Part shown: piece after piece, positions 8,399 to 16,913 of the stretch
Numbering within the stretch: position 1 is the first letter of the stretch
How the letters are laid out: each line of letters begins with the position of its first letter
Origin: GH45 sp046704385
GTDB taxonomy: Bacteria; Bacteroidota; Bacteroidia; Bacteroidales; SZUA-534
Direction of reading: 5' to 3'
Assembly (NCBI GenBank): GCA_046704385.1
Contig: JBJKSB010000063.1
Location: forward strand, 1-26,464
Length of the DNA stretch: 26,464 nucleotides
Made by a program: the position numbers and the translations under genes
The notes under the pieces: generated by a model
Told to the model about the DNA's origin: nothing
What the model saw: the letters and a program-made list of their open reading frames with translations, nothing else
Databases searched by the model: none

Positions 8399-9322
8399 TT
8401 ACATATTAATTATATTATTCCTCACCGTTTCAATAGCACTAACAATGCTTGCAAGTGTCTCATCAGAAATATCAACATGTTGTTTATCGTTCTGAACAAT
8501 AATTAACATTCCATCAACTTCTTTGGTTTCAGGCTCACTCATTTCATAAGTGATTTTAACGTTTTCATATTCTTTTTTAATGCCTTCGACATCTTTAACC
8601 AGCTTGGCATAATTCGGGTCAGCTTTATAGTTTTTCAATATTAAAAGTAAATCGTTAAGTACCAGTTTTTGGGTAGCCACCCTTTCAACCACATCCTTTT
8701 TAGGGGCTTCTTTTGCAACCTGTGTTGCCAGGTACATGCCTTCAACCCACATACCCGTTACAATGAGTGAACTAATATTGCTTCGGTTAGCTTTTCGCAG
8801 ATACTCATCCATGTTATTAAAACTTGAAACAGAAATATACATGAGCGAGTCGAGGTTTTCGTTATTGGTTGCAAGCCGCTTAATGGTGTTGAAATCAAAA
8901 AACTGACCAATACGTAACTCGTTAGCCAGTGTTTTTATAGCAGACATATTCGTGATAACTGATCCAGTTTTTTCATACATATTCAGGTAACCCAAATCAC
9001 AACCATAAATTCCAAGATTCAACGCCTGTTTAAAATTGGTATTTAAATCATCAACCCGGTCAGTAGATGCTAAATATTTTTGTGAAAACGGAACGCCTGT
9101 TGATTTTAATAAAGCCGCCATTTCAACTGGCGATGAAATATTATCAATTATATCTGACATAGCCTCCTGTGAAATCATCAAAGGCTTATCGTCTCCGAAC
9201 ACCTCATCCGGTATTTTAATATCATCTGATGCTTTTTTCTTTCCACATCCACTACATCCTGCCTGGCTCAATGCCACAGCAGCCAAAGCAATAAATGCCA
9301 ATTTATACCAAATTCTCTTCAT
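8399..9322 (-). CDS. Lipoprotein of unknown function
   Basis: This is a 307-residue protein with a lipoprotein signal peptide: basic start MKRIWYK, a hydrophobic stretch, then the lipobox SQAGC with the lipid-carrying Cys at 23 and the follow-on GCGKKK. The mature part appears almost entirely helical, with Asp/Asn-rich turns and no enzyme motif that I recognise. It probably faces the periplasm, anchored in the inner or outer membrane. It sits 61 bases after the exporter gene and 4 bases before the small secreted protein, so the three are probably co-expressed. It could be an accessory factor of the ABC exporter or an effector of the signalling operon; this rests on position only. Confidence 0.75.
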   Translation of the reverse strand: MKRIWYKLAFIALAAVALSQAGCSGCGKKKASDDIKIPDEVFGDDKPLMISQEAMSDIIDNISSPVEMAALLKSTGVPFSQKYLASTDRVDDLNTNFKQALNLGIYGCDLGYLNMYEKTGSVITNMSAIKTLANELRIGQFFDFNTIKRLATNNENLDSLMYISVSSFNNMDEYLRKANRSNISSLIVTGMWVEGMYLATQVAKEAPKKDVVERVATQKLVLNDLLLILKNYKADPNYAKLVKDVEGIKKEYENVKITYEMSEPETKEVDGMLIIVQNDKQHVDISDETLASIVSAIETVRNNIINM

Positions 9323-9383
9323 GAGTATTTTTTTTATAAAAGTAACCCTTTTTTTATAATATTTAAAAACGTTAAACGATTTT

Positions 9384-12300
9384 CTATTTTTGAAACAAGT
9401 CCATAAATTTCTTTAACCAATCAAAATACAGAGCAATATATCCGCCAATCGACATCACCCATACCATCCAAATGTTAAACCAAAAGGTATCGATATCTTT
9501 ACCTGCAAAATGCTTAATCGGAGAATAAAACTGTGCCCTGAAGTCAAACGCATTTCTTACCCAAGGGGTTTCATAAATAGGTTCTGTTTGTTGTATAAGG
9601 CGGTCTTTATAAGCAATTATTTTGTTTTTCTCATAAATCTTACGAACTATTTCAGAGGTGGATTCGTTATGATACATCTGCCTTCTTTGGTTATAAACCC
9701 CTGGATAGTGCTGGTCGAGATAGTTAATAATTTTTTCCCTTTTGTCATTGGCGTAACTGGCCAAATTAGTATAATACATATCCAGTTTATTAAGGTAGTC
9801 TGAGGTGAAAGAACCAATTTTCGATGTAAATTTATCAATGGTCAGATCATCCAGGTAATCGAAGGTAACTTCCGGAACCCTAACTGTTTCTTTGTGTATT
9901 TCATTTTTCAATAAGGCCAGGTATTCAATGTCTACCTTCCGAATTGAATCGTTATCGGTACCTATACTGTTGATACATGCATCTAACCGATCTTTCAGCT
10001 CAGGGATATAATAAACATTTTTAAAGTCGGCTGTATACATTTGTTTCTCAATATCGTAAAAATCCTTCTCAAACTTATTGTCCTTAAACTGCCTTACCAT
10101 CAGCCCTTCATAAACCCACCGGGTAGCCATAAGTTCACAAACCGGGGGAACACCTTCAACACTACCAATGGCCCTGTTTAATTTATCAAAACTAAACATG
10201 GCACCACCCAATGCCATTTGCGGTATCATAACCAACGGAATCATAATATAGATGGTAACTGCTGAATTGAATGCCGATGATAGGTTCAGTCCCATCAGGT
10301 TTGAAAAAACCGCAATGCTAAACAATGCCCACCAGTATTCAAACCACAATCCCTTAACACCCAGAATTAAATTACCAACCAAAACGTAAAGTATGGCCTG
10401 GATGGCTGAGAGCATTATTAATATTGAAATTTTAGATATCAGGTAACTGGAACGACTTAAGTTCAAAAAAGCTTCCCTTTTAAGTATTTTACGATCTTTA
10501 AAAATCTCTTCACCACTCACCATTAATCCAAGGAACATGGCCACAATCATACTCATAAATATATAAACCGGAATATTTTCGTTTTCGCGGAAAATATAAA
10601 TATGTGAGTTTGGATCAGCAATATACCGTATTAAAAACGACAGGATAAATCCTAATAAAGGTGCTTCCAGAATGTTTAAAAGAATGTATTGCCTGTTGCT
10701 GATTTTTGCAAGCGAGTCGCGTTTAAAATAAATCATCACCTGTCGGAACCAGCTGGGAATATTTAATGATTTTGGAGGTTCTTCATTTAAATCAGGATGT
10801 CTTTCATGAACAATTTTATCCTTGAATTTTTGTTCCCATTCTTCAGGTGCAACTTTTCTTTTATTGGTGTATCGACCGAATTCATCGACCACCTGTGCAT
10901 CAATAATATTAAATATAAGTTCGGGGTTTACATTACCACAGGTTGGACACTCCCCAACCTCGCTGTTAATCTGAGCATCCAGTTTTTTAAAGTAGGTAAC
11001 AGCCTCAACCGGGTTCCCATAATATATTTCATAACCACCCGTATCAAGGATGATCATTTTATCGAACATTTTATAAATCTCTGATGATGGCTGGTGGATA
11101 ACCACAAAAATAAGCTTACCTTTCATGGAAAGCTCACGCAATAAGTCCATTACATTTTCAGAGTCGCGTGACGACAGGCCAGAGGTTGGCTCATCAACAA
11201 ATAAAATGGGTGGTTCGCGAATAAGTTCCAACGCAATATTAAGCCTTTTTCGTTGACCTCCACTAATGGTTTTGTTAAGTGGCGATCCCACTTTAAGATC
11301 TTTTCGGTCAAGCAGACCAAGACTGGATAAAGTGGCTTCAACACGTTGGTGCAATTCTTCTTCATCTAAGTCTTTAAAACAAAGTTTCGCGTTAAAGTAA
11401 AGATTTTCGTATACAGTAAGTTCTTCAATAAGAAGGTCATCTTGGGGAATATACCCGATAACCCCTTCCATCTTTTTATTTTCAGTATGCAGGTTTATCC
11501 CGTTTATCAGCACCTCTCCTTTTGAGGGCGATTCAATTCCGGTAAGTACATTAAGAAGTGTGGTTTTACCTGCACCACTGGCTCCCATTATTCCAACCAA
11601 ACGGCCCTGTTCCTCACTGAGCTTGATATCGCGTAAGCCAACGCCTCCGTTTTTAAATTTAAATTCAACATTGTTGACGTTATAAGTAATACGAGCCGAA
11701 GTTACGTCGGTCATATACTTCGATACAACATCGGAATAATAAACCGGTTTTCCTTTTGGGAAACGAATTGAACTTCCATTTGCAAACAGGTAAATCCTGT
11801 TTGACCGAACAGGCAAACCATTCAGTAAAATGTCATGCTTCCCGGTATACCGAAGGAAATAAAGCTCTACACTTTTAACATGTAGAATAATGACTTCCTT
11901 ATGAAGCTCATCACTTTTAATATGTTTAGCATTTTCGAACTCATGCTGCTCTTCATCAATAATTAATACATTTGGAATGTCAATATCAGCAATTGAGTCA
12001 TTAACAACAAAGGTTTCAGTATCTTTAAACTCTTCAACAGAGATATTAAAAACTTCTGCTACTGTATTCAAAATAGCCATCCGTTGCTCTGTAAATTTTT
12101 TATCGGCAGCTATTAACTCGAATAATCGAACTAATACAACAACTTTTTGTTCCTGGGTAAGCGTTTTGTTAATTTTTTTACAAATTCCCAGAATTTTAAC
12201 TGAATCTTTCACCGAAGTAAGTTTAATTTCTTCTTCGGAATCTTTTTTCTCCTTGTTGTCTTCCCGACTGGTGATGCCTGCATGTTTGTAAAAAAGCCCA

Positions 12301-12443
12301 AGGTATTCTTCAACAAAATCAGCACTAAGCTGTGTTGTAAGAAAACTTTCGACAAAATCTATTTCACTGTCCTGAACTCCGCCATCTTGTTTAGTAATAA
12401 TGGCAAAAAGCTGCATAAGGGCTTTTAGAATTTCTTCACTCAT
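9384..12443 (-). CDS. ABCG-like exporter with N-terminal TerB-like and FHA-like domains
   Basis: This 1019-residue half-transporter has an unusual front end. Residues 1 to about 145 resemble TerB (helical, with acidic QDGGVQDSE and AADKKFTEQ turns). About 185-240 resembles the C-terminal half of an FHA domain (ILLNGLPV, then LFANGSSIRF), but the Arg and Ser-x-x-His that bind phosphothreonine are not evident. The ATPase follows: Walker A GASGAGKTT (about 287-295), Q-loop PQDD (333-336), signature SGGQRKR (394-400) and Walker B LFVDEPT (414-420). A CPTC pair (499-502) links to an ABC2-type membrane part: TM segments near 590-608, 625-643, 668-690, 703-722 and 728-750, then about 230 residues of helical soluble insert and a last TM near 986-1007. 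It lies downstream of siaB/siaC-like genes. The substrate is unknown. Confidence 0.85.
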   Translation of the reverse strand: MSEEILKALMQLFAIITKQDGGVQDSEIDFVESFLTTQLSADFVEEYLGLFYKHAGITSREDNKEKKDSEEEIKLTSVKDSVKILGICKKINKTLTQEQKVVVLVRLFELIAADKKFTEQRMAILNTVAEVFNISVEEFKDTETFVVNDSIADIDIPNVLIIDEEQHEFENAKHIKSDELHKEVIILHVKSVELYFLRYTGKHDILLNGLPVRSNRIYLFANGSSIRFPKGKPVYYSDVVSKYMTDVTSARITYNVNNVEFKFKNGGVGLRDIKLSEEQGRLVGIMGASGAGKTTLLNVLTGIESPSKGEVLINGINLHTENKKMEGVIGYIPQDDLLIEELTVYENLYFNAKLCFKDLDEEELHQRVEATLSSLGLLDRKDLKVGSPLNKTISGGQRKRLNIALELIREPPILFVDEPTSGLSSRDSENVMDLLRELSMKGKLIFVVIHQPSSEIYKMFDKMIILDTGGYEIYYGNPVEAVTYFKKLDAQINSEVGECPTCGNVNPELIFNIIDAQVVDEFGRYTNKRKVAPEEWEQKFKDKIVHERHPDLNEEPPKSLNIPSWFRQVMIYFKRDSLAKISNRQYILLNILEAPLLGFILSFLIRYIADPNSHIYIFRENENIPVYIFMSMIVAMFLGLMVSGEEIFKDRKILKREAFLNLSRSSYLISKISILIMLSAIQAILYVLVGNLILGVKGLWFEYWWALFSIAVFSNLMGLNLSSAFNSAVTIYIMIPLVMIPQMALGGAMFSFDKLNRAIGSVEGVPPVCELMATRWVYEGLMVRQFKDNKFEKDFYDIEKQMYTADFKNVYYIPELKDRLDACINSIGTDNDSIRKVDIEYLALLKNEIHKETVRVPEVTFDYLDDLTIDKFTSKIGSFTSDYLNKLDMYYTNLASYANDKREKIINYLDQHYPGVYNQRRQMYHNESTSEIVRKIYEKNKIIAYKDRLIQQTEPIYETPWVRNAFDFRAQFYSPIKHFAGKDIDTFWFNIWMVWVMSIGGYIALYFDWLKKFMDLFQK

Positions 12444-12495
12444 CCTGCAGGATTATAATTTATGAAAAATACCGGTCAAAGGCTAAATGTGCCAA

Positions 12496-12879
12496 TTAGT
12501 CCATTGGATAACTTATCTGCTCAAATGGAACTTCAACGATATCAGCATATTCTTCACCGGCTTCTTCCATGTCTTCATCATCTTCAGGGAAATGCCAACG
12601 AATTAACACCTCTTTTCCCGACTCGTACATTTCTTCAAGTTTTAAAAGGATATCGAGCAACATTTTTGATGATGCGGTATTGAAATAAACAAGTTTAAAA
12701 TTGAATACCGTTTTACCAGAAGCTTCCTCCGAATACCTTTCAAGCCAGTCAAGAATAGGTTCATAAAATGATGCCACATCTTCGGGTAATGATCGTCCTG
12801 AAATTTCAAATATCTCATTTGCAACATCCAGGGTAACACTAGGCGTGTCATCAGTTCCAACTATTTTAATTACCTCCAT
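12496..12879 (-). CDS. SiaC-family regulatory phosphoprotein (DUF1987)
   Basis: The 127-residue protein matches the SiaC/DUF1987 family in length and motifs. The family hallmark YFNTASSK falls at residues 65-72, so its Thr is residue 68; in Pseudomonas aeruginosa SiaC, as I recall, Thr68 is the residue phosphorylated by SiaB and dephosphorylated by SiaA. An acidic C-terminal stretch (WHFPEDDEDMEEAGEE) follows. In Pseudomonas the unphosphorylated form binds and activates the diguanylate cyclase SiaD; no such cyclase is in this window, so its partner here is unknown. It lies 12 bases after the SiaB-like kinase and 52 bases before the exporter, which suggests that the exporter or its neighbours belong to the output. 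The family call is sure; the output is inferred. Confidence 0.9.
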   Translation of the reverse strand: MEVIKIVGTDDTPSVTLDVANEIFEISGRSLPEDVASFYEPILDWLERYSEEASGKTVFNFKLVYFNTASSKMLLDILLKLEEMYESGKEVLIRWHFPEDDEDMEEAGEEYADIVEVPFEQISYPMD

Positions 12880-12891
12880 AATTCAATATTA

Positions 12892-13476
12892 TTAAATGTT
12901 ATTTCTTGATATTTTACTAGTTAACACAAAAAACGAAAATTCGTCATTTATCGAAAGAAAACTATAATAAAGTTTACTCCCGGTTTTCTTTGCAATGTCA
13001 ATAAAACCAAGTCCGGCTCCACCTTTATGCGATAACCGACCTTCTTTTATTTGTTGTTTATATAATTGTTTAAGTCCATCTTTATCGAGACTGTTAATCT
13101 GGTCAAGAGCCTCGGTCATTTCAGCAACTTTACTTTTAACTAAAACATTTCCGGTTGTAATTGAATATTCTTCATCATTCTTACTCAAAAGAAAGATTCC
13201 TCTTCCATCTTTAACCCCATCTTTACTATCCAGACAATCAGCATGCTTCCCAACATTCTGAAGGCATTCAACCATTACATGAAAGACCTTTTTTTGAGTA
13301 GCGTGCGATTCCTCATCCAACTGCATATTTGTTTCAGTTAACGATGTAAATGCTTTGGTAATTTGGTGCGTAATCTCCCCTTCATAAACCAATTGCACTT
13401 TGTTTTCTTTCATTGATTTATAAAAGCTATATACAAATTCCAAAAACTCCTTTATATCGGCACTATTCCCATCCAT
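12892..13476 (-). CDS. SiaB-family protein kinase (GHKL-like, DUF6272)
   Basis: The 194-residue protein has the GHKL ATPase features of the SiaB family. The N-box VMVECLQNVGKHA has Glu70 and Asn74, and a Gly-rich ATP lid HKGGAGLGFIDIAKKTG lies at about 150-166. Unlike histidine kinases it has no dimerisation/phosphoacceptor helix, as expected for a kinase that phosphorylates a partner protein on Thr. Its expected substrate is the SiaC-like protein encoded 12 bases downstream, opposed by the SpoIIE-type phosphatase encoded 18 bases upstream. This phosphatase-kinase-phosphoprotein order is the same as siaA-siaB-siaC. It is cytoplasmic, with no signal or membrane segment. The molecular role is inferred from family and order. 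Confidence 0.88.
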   Translation of the reverse strand: MDGNSADIKEFLEFVYSFYKSMKENKVQLVYEGEITHQITKAFTSLTETNMQLDEESHATQKKVFHVMVECLQNVGKHADCLDSKDGVKDGRGIFLLSKNDEEYSITTGNVLVKSKVAEMTEALDQINSLDKDGLKQLYKQQIKEGRLSHKGGAGLGFIDIAKKTGSKLYYSFLSINDEFSFFVLTSKISRNNI

Positions 13477-13494
13477 AGCTGGTAAAATTAAGTT

Positions 13495-16119
13495 TTAAAA
13501 TTCTATTCCTATTAATAAAACGTCATCTATTTGTTTATTATCACCTTTATAGGCTTCAAAATCATCACGGAAATATTTTTCATATTCCGCCATTTTCAAG
13601 CCTGGATTGTCTTCAATGATTTGCCTGATCCTTACGGCCTGGTATTTTCTCCTGTCAGGACCTCCAATTTGATCGGGTAATCCATCAGAAAAGAAAAAGA
13701 CTTTATCTCCAGTTTCCAAATTTACAATATGATTTTGAAAATCATCTTCAGGTTTCCGTCCCAGAGGAATACCTCCAATGGCTTTACGGTTTCCTTTATA
13801 CTGATGCAACTTCCCTTTACGCAATAAGTATAATGGTCGGTGTGCTCCGGCAAACTCAAGAACCTTCTTTTTCAAATTAATTTTACAAAGGGCTATGTCC
13901 ATACCATCGCGGGCATCGGTGTCTATCCTGTCCTGCTTTAATGTGGTTCTTACACCCTCATGTAATTTGTCTAACACTTTTCCAGCCGAAATGTTATCAT
14001 AATGGTCAACAACATTATTTAGCGTAAAATATCCTATGAATGACAACAAGGCTCCCGGAACACCATGCCCGGTACAATCGACTGCGGCGATAAAAATATC
14101 ATTACCTTTTGTAAAGAACCATGGAAAATCACCACTAACGACATCACGTGGTTTATAAAAAATAAATGATTTGGGTAAATGTTCCTGAATAAAAACAGTA
14201 TGTGGCAATATAGATGTTTGTATCCGTTGCGCATAATTGATACTCTCCTGTACTGCTCTGTTTTTTTCTTTAATTTCCTGCTCAATCTTTTTCTGTTCAG
14301 TTATATCATGTGCAACAAACAGAATGGTTTCCAAGTCCTTATCCTCACTAAATTCAGGTATTGCATTCACCTGCATTATTCGTTCGCCAAAATTGGTTGG
14401 AAAAGTTGTTTCCGTATTTGTTTTCTGCTGCGATGATTTTACTTTTTGTATGGAGTCAACAAAGAATTTTTTTATCTCTTTGTTAAAATTAACATCGTTA
14501 AGGCTTCTTTTAATGATATCGTTATTATCGATACCGGTAAATATTTTCACAATGGGGTTCGCGTAAAAGAACTGTCCGGTTGGACTTAAACGCAAAATCA
14601 TATCGGGTGAGTTTTCCGACAGCGATTGCATTTTACTTTTCATACGTTCCTCTTTCTCAGCTCTTTTCCGTTCTGTGATATCCTGTGAATTAATTATAAT
14701 TCCATCTATGGCCGGATCTTCAAGTAAGTTCCGTCCGGTAAGTTCAATGAATATTTTCTGTCCGTCTTTACGCATAAAGGTGTACTGGATATCTTTGGCC
14801 TGACCGGGGTTATCAAGTAATGCGGCAAACATATCGGAAAATTCTTTAACCCCTTTGGCTGTGAGGCGATCCATATCTTTACCGTCCATCATTTCGGCCT
14901 GAGTATAACCATATATGTTAAAAACCGAAGGACTTATGTATTTCAATTTCATGTCTTCATCATAAATGGAAATAATCTCAGAGGCATTTTCCAATAATGA
15001 GTGAAGGCGTTTTTGTGCATTTTCAACTTCCCGTATCTGGGTTTCGAGATTGGCGTTGGTTTTTTCGAGTTCCTCATGGGTAGCCCTCATCTCCTCAGCA
15101 TTCTGACGTAATTCTTCTTCATTTTCCTGAAGTTCGTTGGTCATTTCCTGGGCATCCTTTAATAACTTTTCGGTACGGGCATTTACTTTCAGGTTAAAAA
15201 TAGTCCGTGCAATAATATCACTTAATTCTTCAAGGAACCTGATGGAGAGGGCATCAATATCTTTATCCAGTGAGGCAAATTCCATTACTCCCTGCAGTTT
15301 TTCATCGGTAATCAGTGGCACAAGCAATAACGATGTTGGCTTTTTATCACCCAATATACCTGACGAAATGGTAACATAATCTTCAGGAATTTCACGGCGG
15401 AAAATGGTAGCCATTTCAAATGCACACTGACCTACCAACCCTTCACCAACATTAAATTCCTGTTTTATAAATTTTTGCCTGTTATAAGCAAAGGTGGCGG
15501 CATTAACCAGTTTGTCGCTCTCCTCCATAAATAAATAAAAAGCTCCCTGTAAAACATTAATATACTTTATGAGCTCCACTAAAGTCTTATAGGATAAATC
15601 TTCGAGATCATTGTGCATACGCAGGATATCAGAAATAATATCCTTCCCTCTTGCAATCCAGTTTTGCTGACGTTCATTCTCATTGGTGCGTGCTAAGTTT
15701 TCACGCATTTTTACCAACGATTTACCCAAGATGTCATTTACATCAATCTCTTCAGTATCGGCTGATAAATCTCCCTCTCCAATTTTTTTTGCAAAATGGG
15801 CATTGGTATTAATAATACCATCCTTTTCCTCAATAACTCCCAAGAGTTCCTGGGTAGTGTTCTGGTAAAACTTAGTCAGGACAAATCCAAGGGCACCAAG
15901 AATAAAGGGAGCAAAATCAACTACATAATAAACCGGAGCAACCTTATGTAATTGCCAAAGTCCGCTAAATGAAACCTCAGCATCGGTTCCAATAAAGCCG
16001 ACAATCCAGGTAAAAATTGGAAATATAAATCCTAAAACTATAAAGCCCGGAGTATAATTTACCTTTTTATTTACCTTAAATACCAGTAGTTGCGCTATTT
16101 TTTCAAATACATTAGTCAT
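13495..16119 (-). CDS. Membrane sensor phosphatase: HAMP-like, GAF, coiled coil, PAS-PAS, SpoIIE/PP2C (SiaA-like role)
   Basis: This 874-residue protein has two N-terminal membrane helices (about 28-44 and 61-84) with a short outside loop, a HAMP-like linker (about 85-145), a GAF domain (about 170-310), a coiled coil (312-372), PAS1 (about 373-485, ending SQDITERK), PAS2 (about 495-612, ending AHDITEQK) and a SpoIIE/PP2C phosphatase (about 640-874). Metal-binding phosphatase motifs are intact: RDVVSGDF (658-665), VDCTGHGVPGA (680-690), RDGMDIA (737-743) and the final DD at 865-866. By position and family it should dephosphorylate the SiaC-like protein. Pseudomonas SiaA instead senses through an outer membrane-flanked domain, so sensing here is probably cytoplasmic. 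The coil holds Glu pairs at 335/336, 342/343 and 349/350, a possible substrate for the operon's CheR/CheB. Confidence 0.9.
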   Translation of the reverse strand: MTNVFEKIAQLLVFKVNKKVNYTPGFIVLGFIFPIFTWIVGFIGTDAEVSFSGLWQLHKVAPVYYVVDFAPFILGALGFVLTKFYQNTTQELLGVIEEKDGIINTNAHFAKKIGEGDLSADTEEIDVNDILGKSLVKMRENLARTNENERQQNWIARGKDIISDILRMHNDLEDLSYKTLVELIKYINVLQGAFYLFMEESDKLVNAATFAYNRQKFIKQEFNVGEGLVGQCAFEMATIFRREIPEDYVTISSGILGDKKPTSLLLVPLITDEKLQGVMEFASLDKDIDALSIRFLEELSDIIARTIFNLKVNARTEKLLKDAQEMTNELQENEEELRQNAEEMRATHEELEKTNANLETQIREVENAQKRLHSLLENASEIISIYDEDMKLKYISPSVFNIYGYTQAEMMDGKDMDRLTAKGVKEFSDMFAALLDNPGQAKDIQYTFMRKDGQKIFIELTGRNLLEDPAIDGIIINSQDITERKRAEKEERMKSKMQSLSENSPDMILRLSPTGQFFYANPIVKIFTGIDNNDIIKRSLNDVNFNKEIKKFFVDSIQKVKSSQQKTNTETTFPTNFGERIMQVNAIPEFSEDKDLETILFVAHDITEQKKIEQEIKEKNRAVQESINYAQRIQTSILPHTVFIQEHLPKSFIFYKPRDVVSGDFPWFFTKGNDIFIAAVDCTGHGVPGALLSFIGYFTLNNVVDHYDNISAGKVLDKLHEGVRTTLKQDRIDTDARDGMDIALCKINLKKKVLEFAGAHRPLYLLRKGKLHQYKGNRKAIGGIPLGRKPEDDFQNHIVNLETGDKVFFFSDGLPDQIGGPDRRKYQAVRIRQIIEDNPGLKMAEYEKYFRDDFEAYKGDNKQIDDVLLIGIEF

Positions 16120-16141
16120 TTATTTGTAAAGTTTCATTGTT

Positions 16142-16909
16142 CTAATCAAGCTTTGATGCTTTATGCCCTATATATTTTGAAATTTCGTGTATCCGTCTTG
16201 ATAATCCTTTTTCGATAGGTTTAAATGTAGCAATCTCCAGCACTCCAACCACATCTTCTTCATCAAGTAAGGGGATTATAGCCAGATATTTTGGTTTATG
16301 CTTACCTAAGCCGGATATAACTTTAATATATCCATCAGGTATATCACTAATAAACATGGCTCTTTTATCTTTAACCACCTGTCCTGTAATTCCATCACCT
16401 ACAGCAAATTCAGAGGGTGGAACATCACCATAATAGGCAAAATCAGCTATTGGTTTATATGTATTACTTGTTTCATCTAATTTATAAACCAATCCTATTA
16501 CAATTTCAATTTGTTTACTTGCTGCTTTTAATAATGCTTCTCCAAAGGTCTTCCAGTCGGGAGTTTCCCCCATATCTTCACTCAATCGTGGTAAATTAAA
16601 TGTCAGATCCTCAGCCTCTTTTGCCTTTTCCTCGACTTCTTTTTCAAGCTTCTCCATTTCATCCGGGGATGATGCCCGTTGCTTCTCATCATTTTCAATA
16701 TAAAGATTTATACTTCGGATGCCCAACATTCCAATTGAAAGTATTAAAGGCACCTCAATTATAAATATCAGCAACAAGGCAATACTGAAACCGCTGCTTT
16801 TAAATGATGTGGCTGCTCCAATAACTAAAAAAACAGAAATTACCCCAATACCTAATAATAGTACCAGGTTTATAATTATTTTCTTTTTATTTTTAATTAA
16901 ATCATCCAT
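16142..16909 (-). CDS. Membrane-anchored GAF-domain sensor protein
   Basis: The 255-residue protein has two transmembrane helices (about 11-32 and 42-64), a charged coiled coil (about 74-103) and one GAF domain (about 115-250) with no output domain. The GAF core (GDGITGQVV, then LGKHKPKYLAIIPLLDEEDVVGVLEIATF) is clearly related to the GAF of the phosphatase encoded next (GEGLVGQC, then a matching LGDKKPTSLLLVPL stretch). The layout of membrane pair, coil and GAF repeats the N-terminal half of that phosphatase. It may therefore pair with it through the coil or compete for the same ligand. It starts 4 bases after the cheB-like stop and ends 22 bases before the phosphatase start. Ligand and partner are inferred. 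Confidence 0.8.
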   Translation of the reverse strand: MDDLIKNKKKIIINLVLLLGIGVISVFLVIGAATSFKSSGFSIALLLIFIIEVPLILSIGMLGIRSINLYIENDEKQRASSPDEMEKLEKEVEEKAKEAEDLTFNLPRLSEDMGETPDWKTFGEALLKAASKQIEIVIGLVYKLDETSNTYKPIADFAYYGDVPPSEFAVGDGITGQVVKDKRAMFISDIPDGYIKVISGLGKHKPKYLAIIPLLDEEDVVGVLEIATFKPIEKGLSRRIHEISKYIGHKASKLD

Positions 16910-16913
16910 TGAA

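Noticed and set aside
9036..9359. 107-residue frame opposite the lipoprotein gene
   Set aside because: It is the antisense shadow of a gene with a clear signal peptide and lipobox.
9362..9383. CGTTaAACG mini-hairpin after the exporter gene as a terminator
   Set aside because: A 4-bp stem with a one-base loop is not stable enough, and the downstream lipoprotein gene looks co-transcribed.
12462..12683. 73-residue plus-strand frame over the siaC-like gene
   Set aside because: It lies opposite a recognised DUF1987 protein and has no start context or family match.
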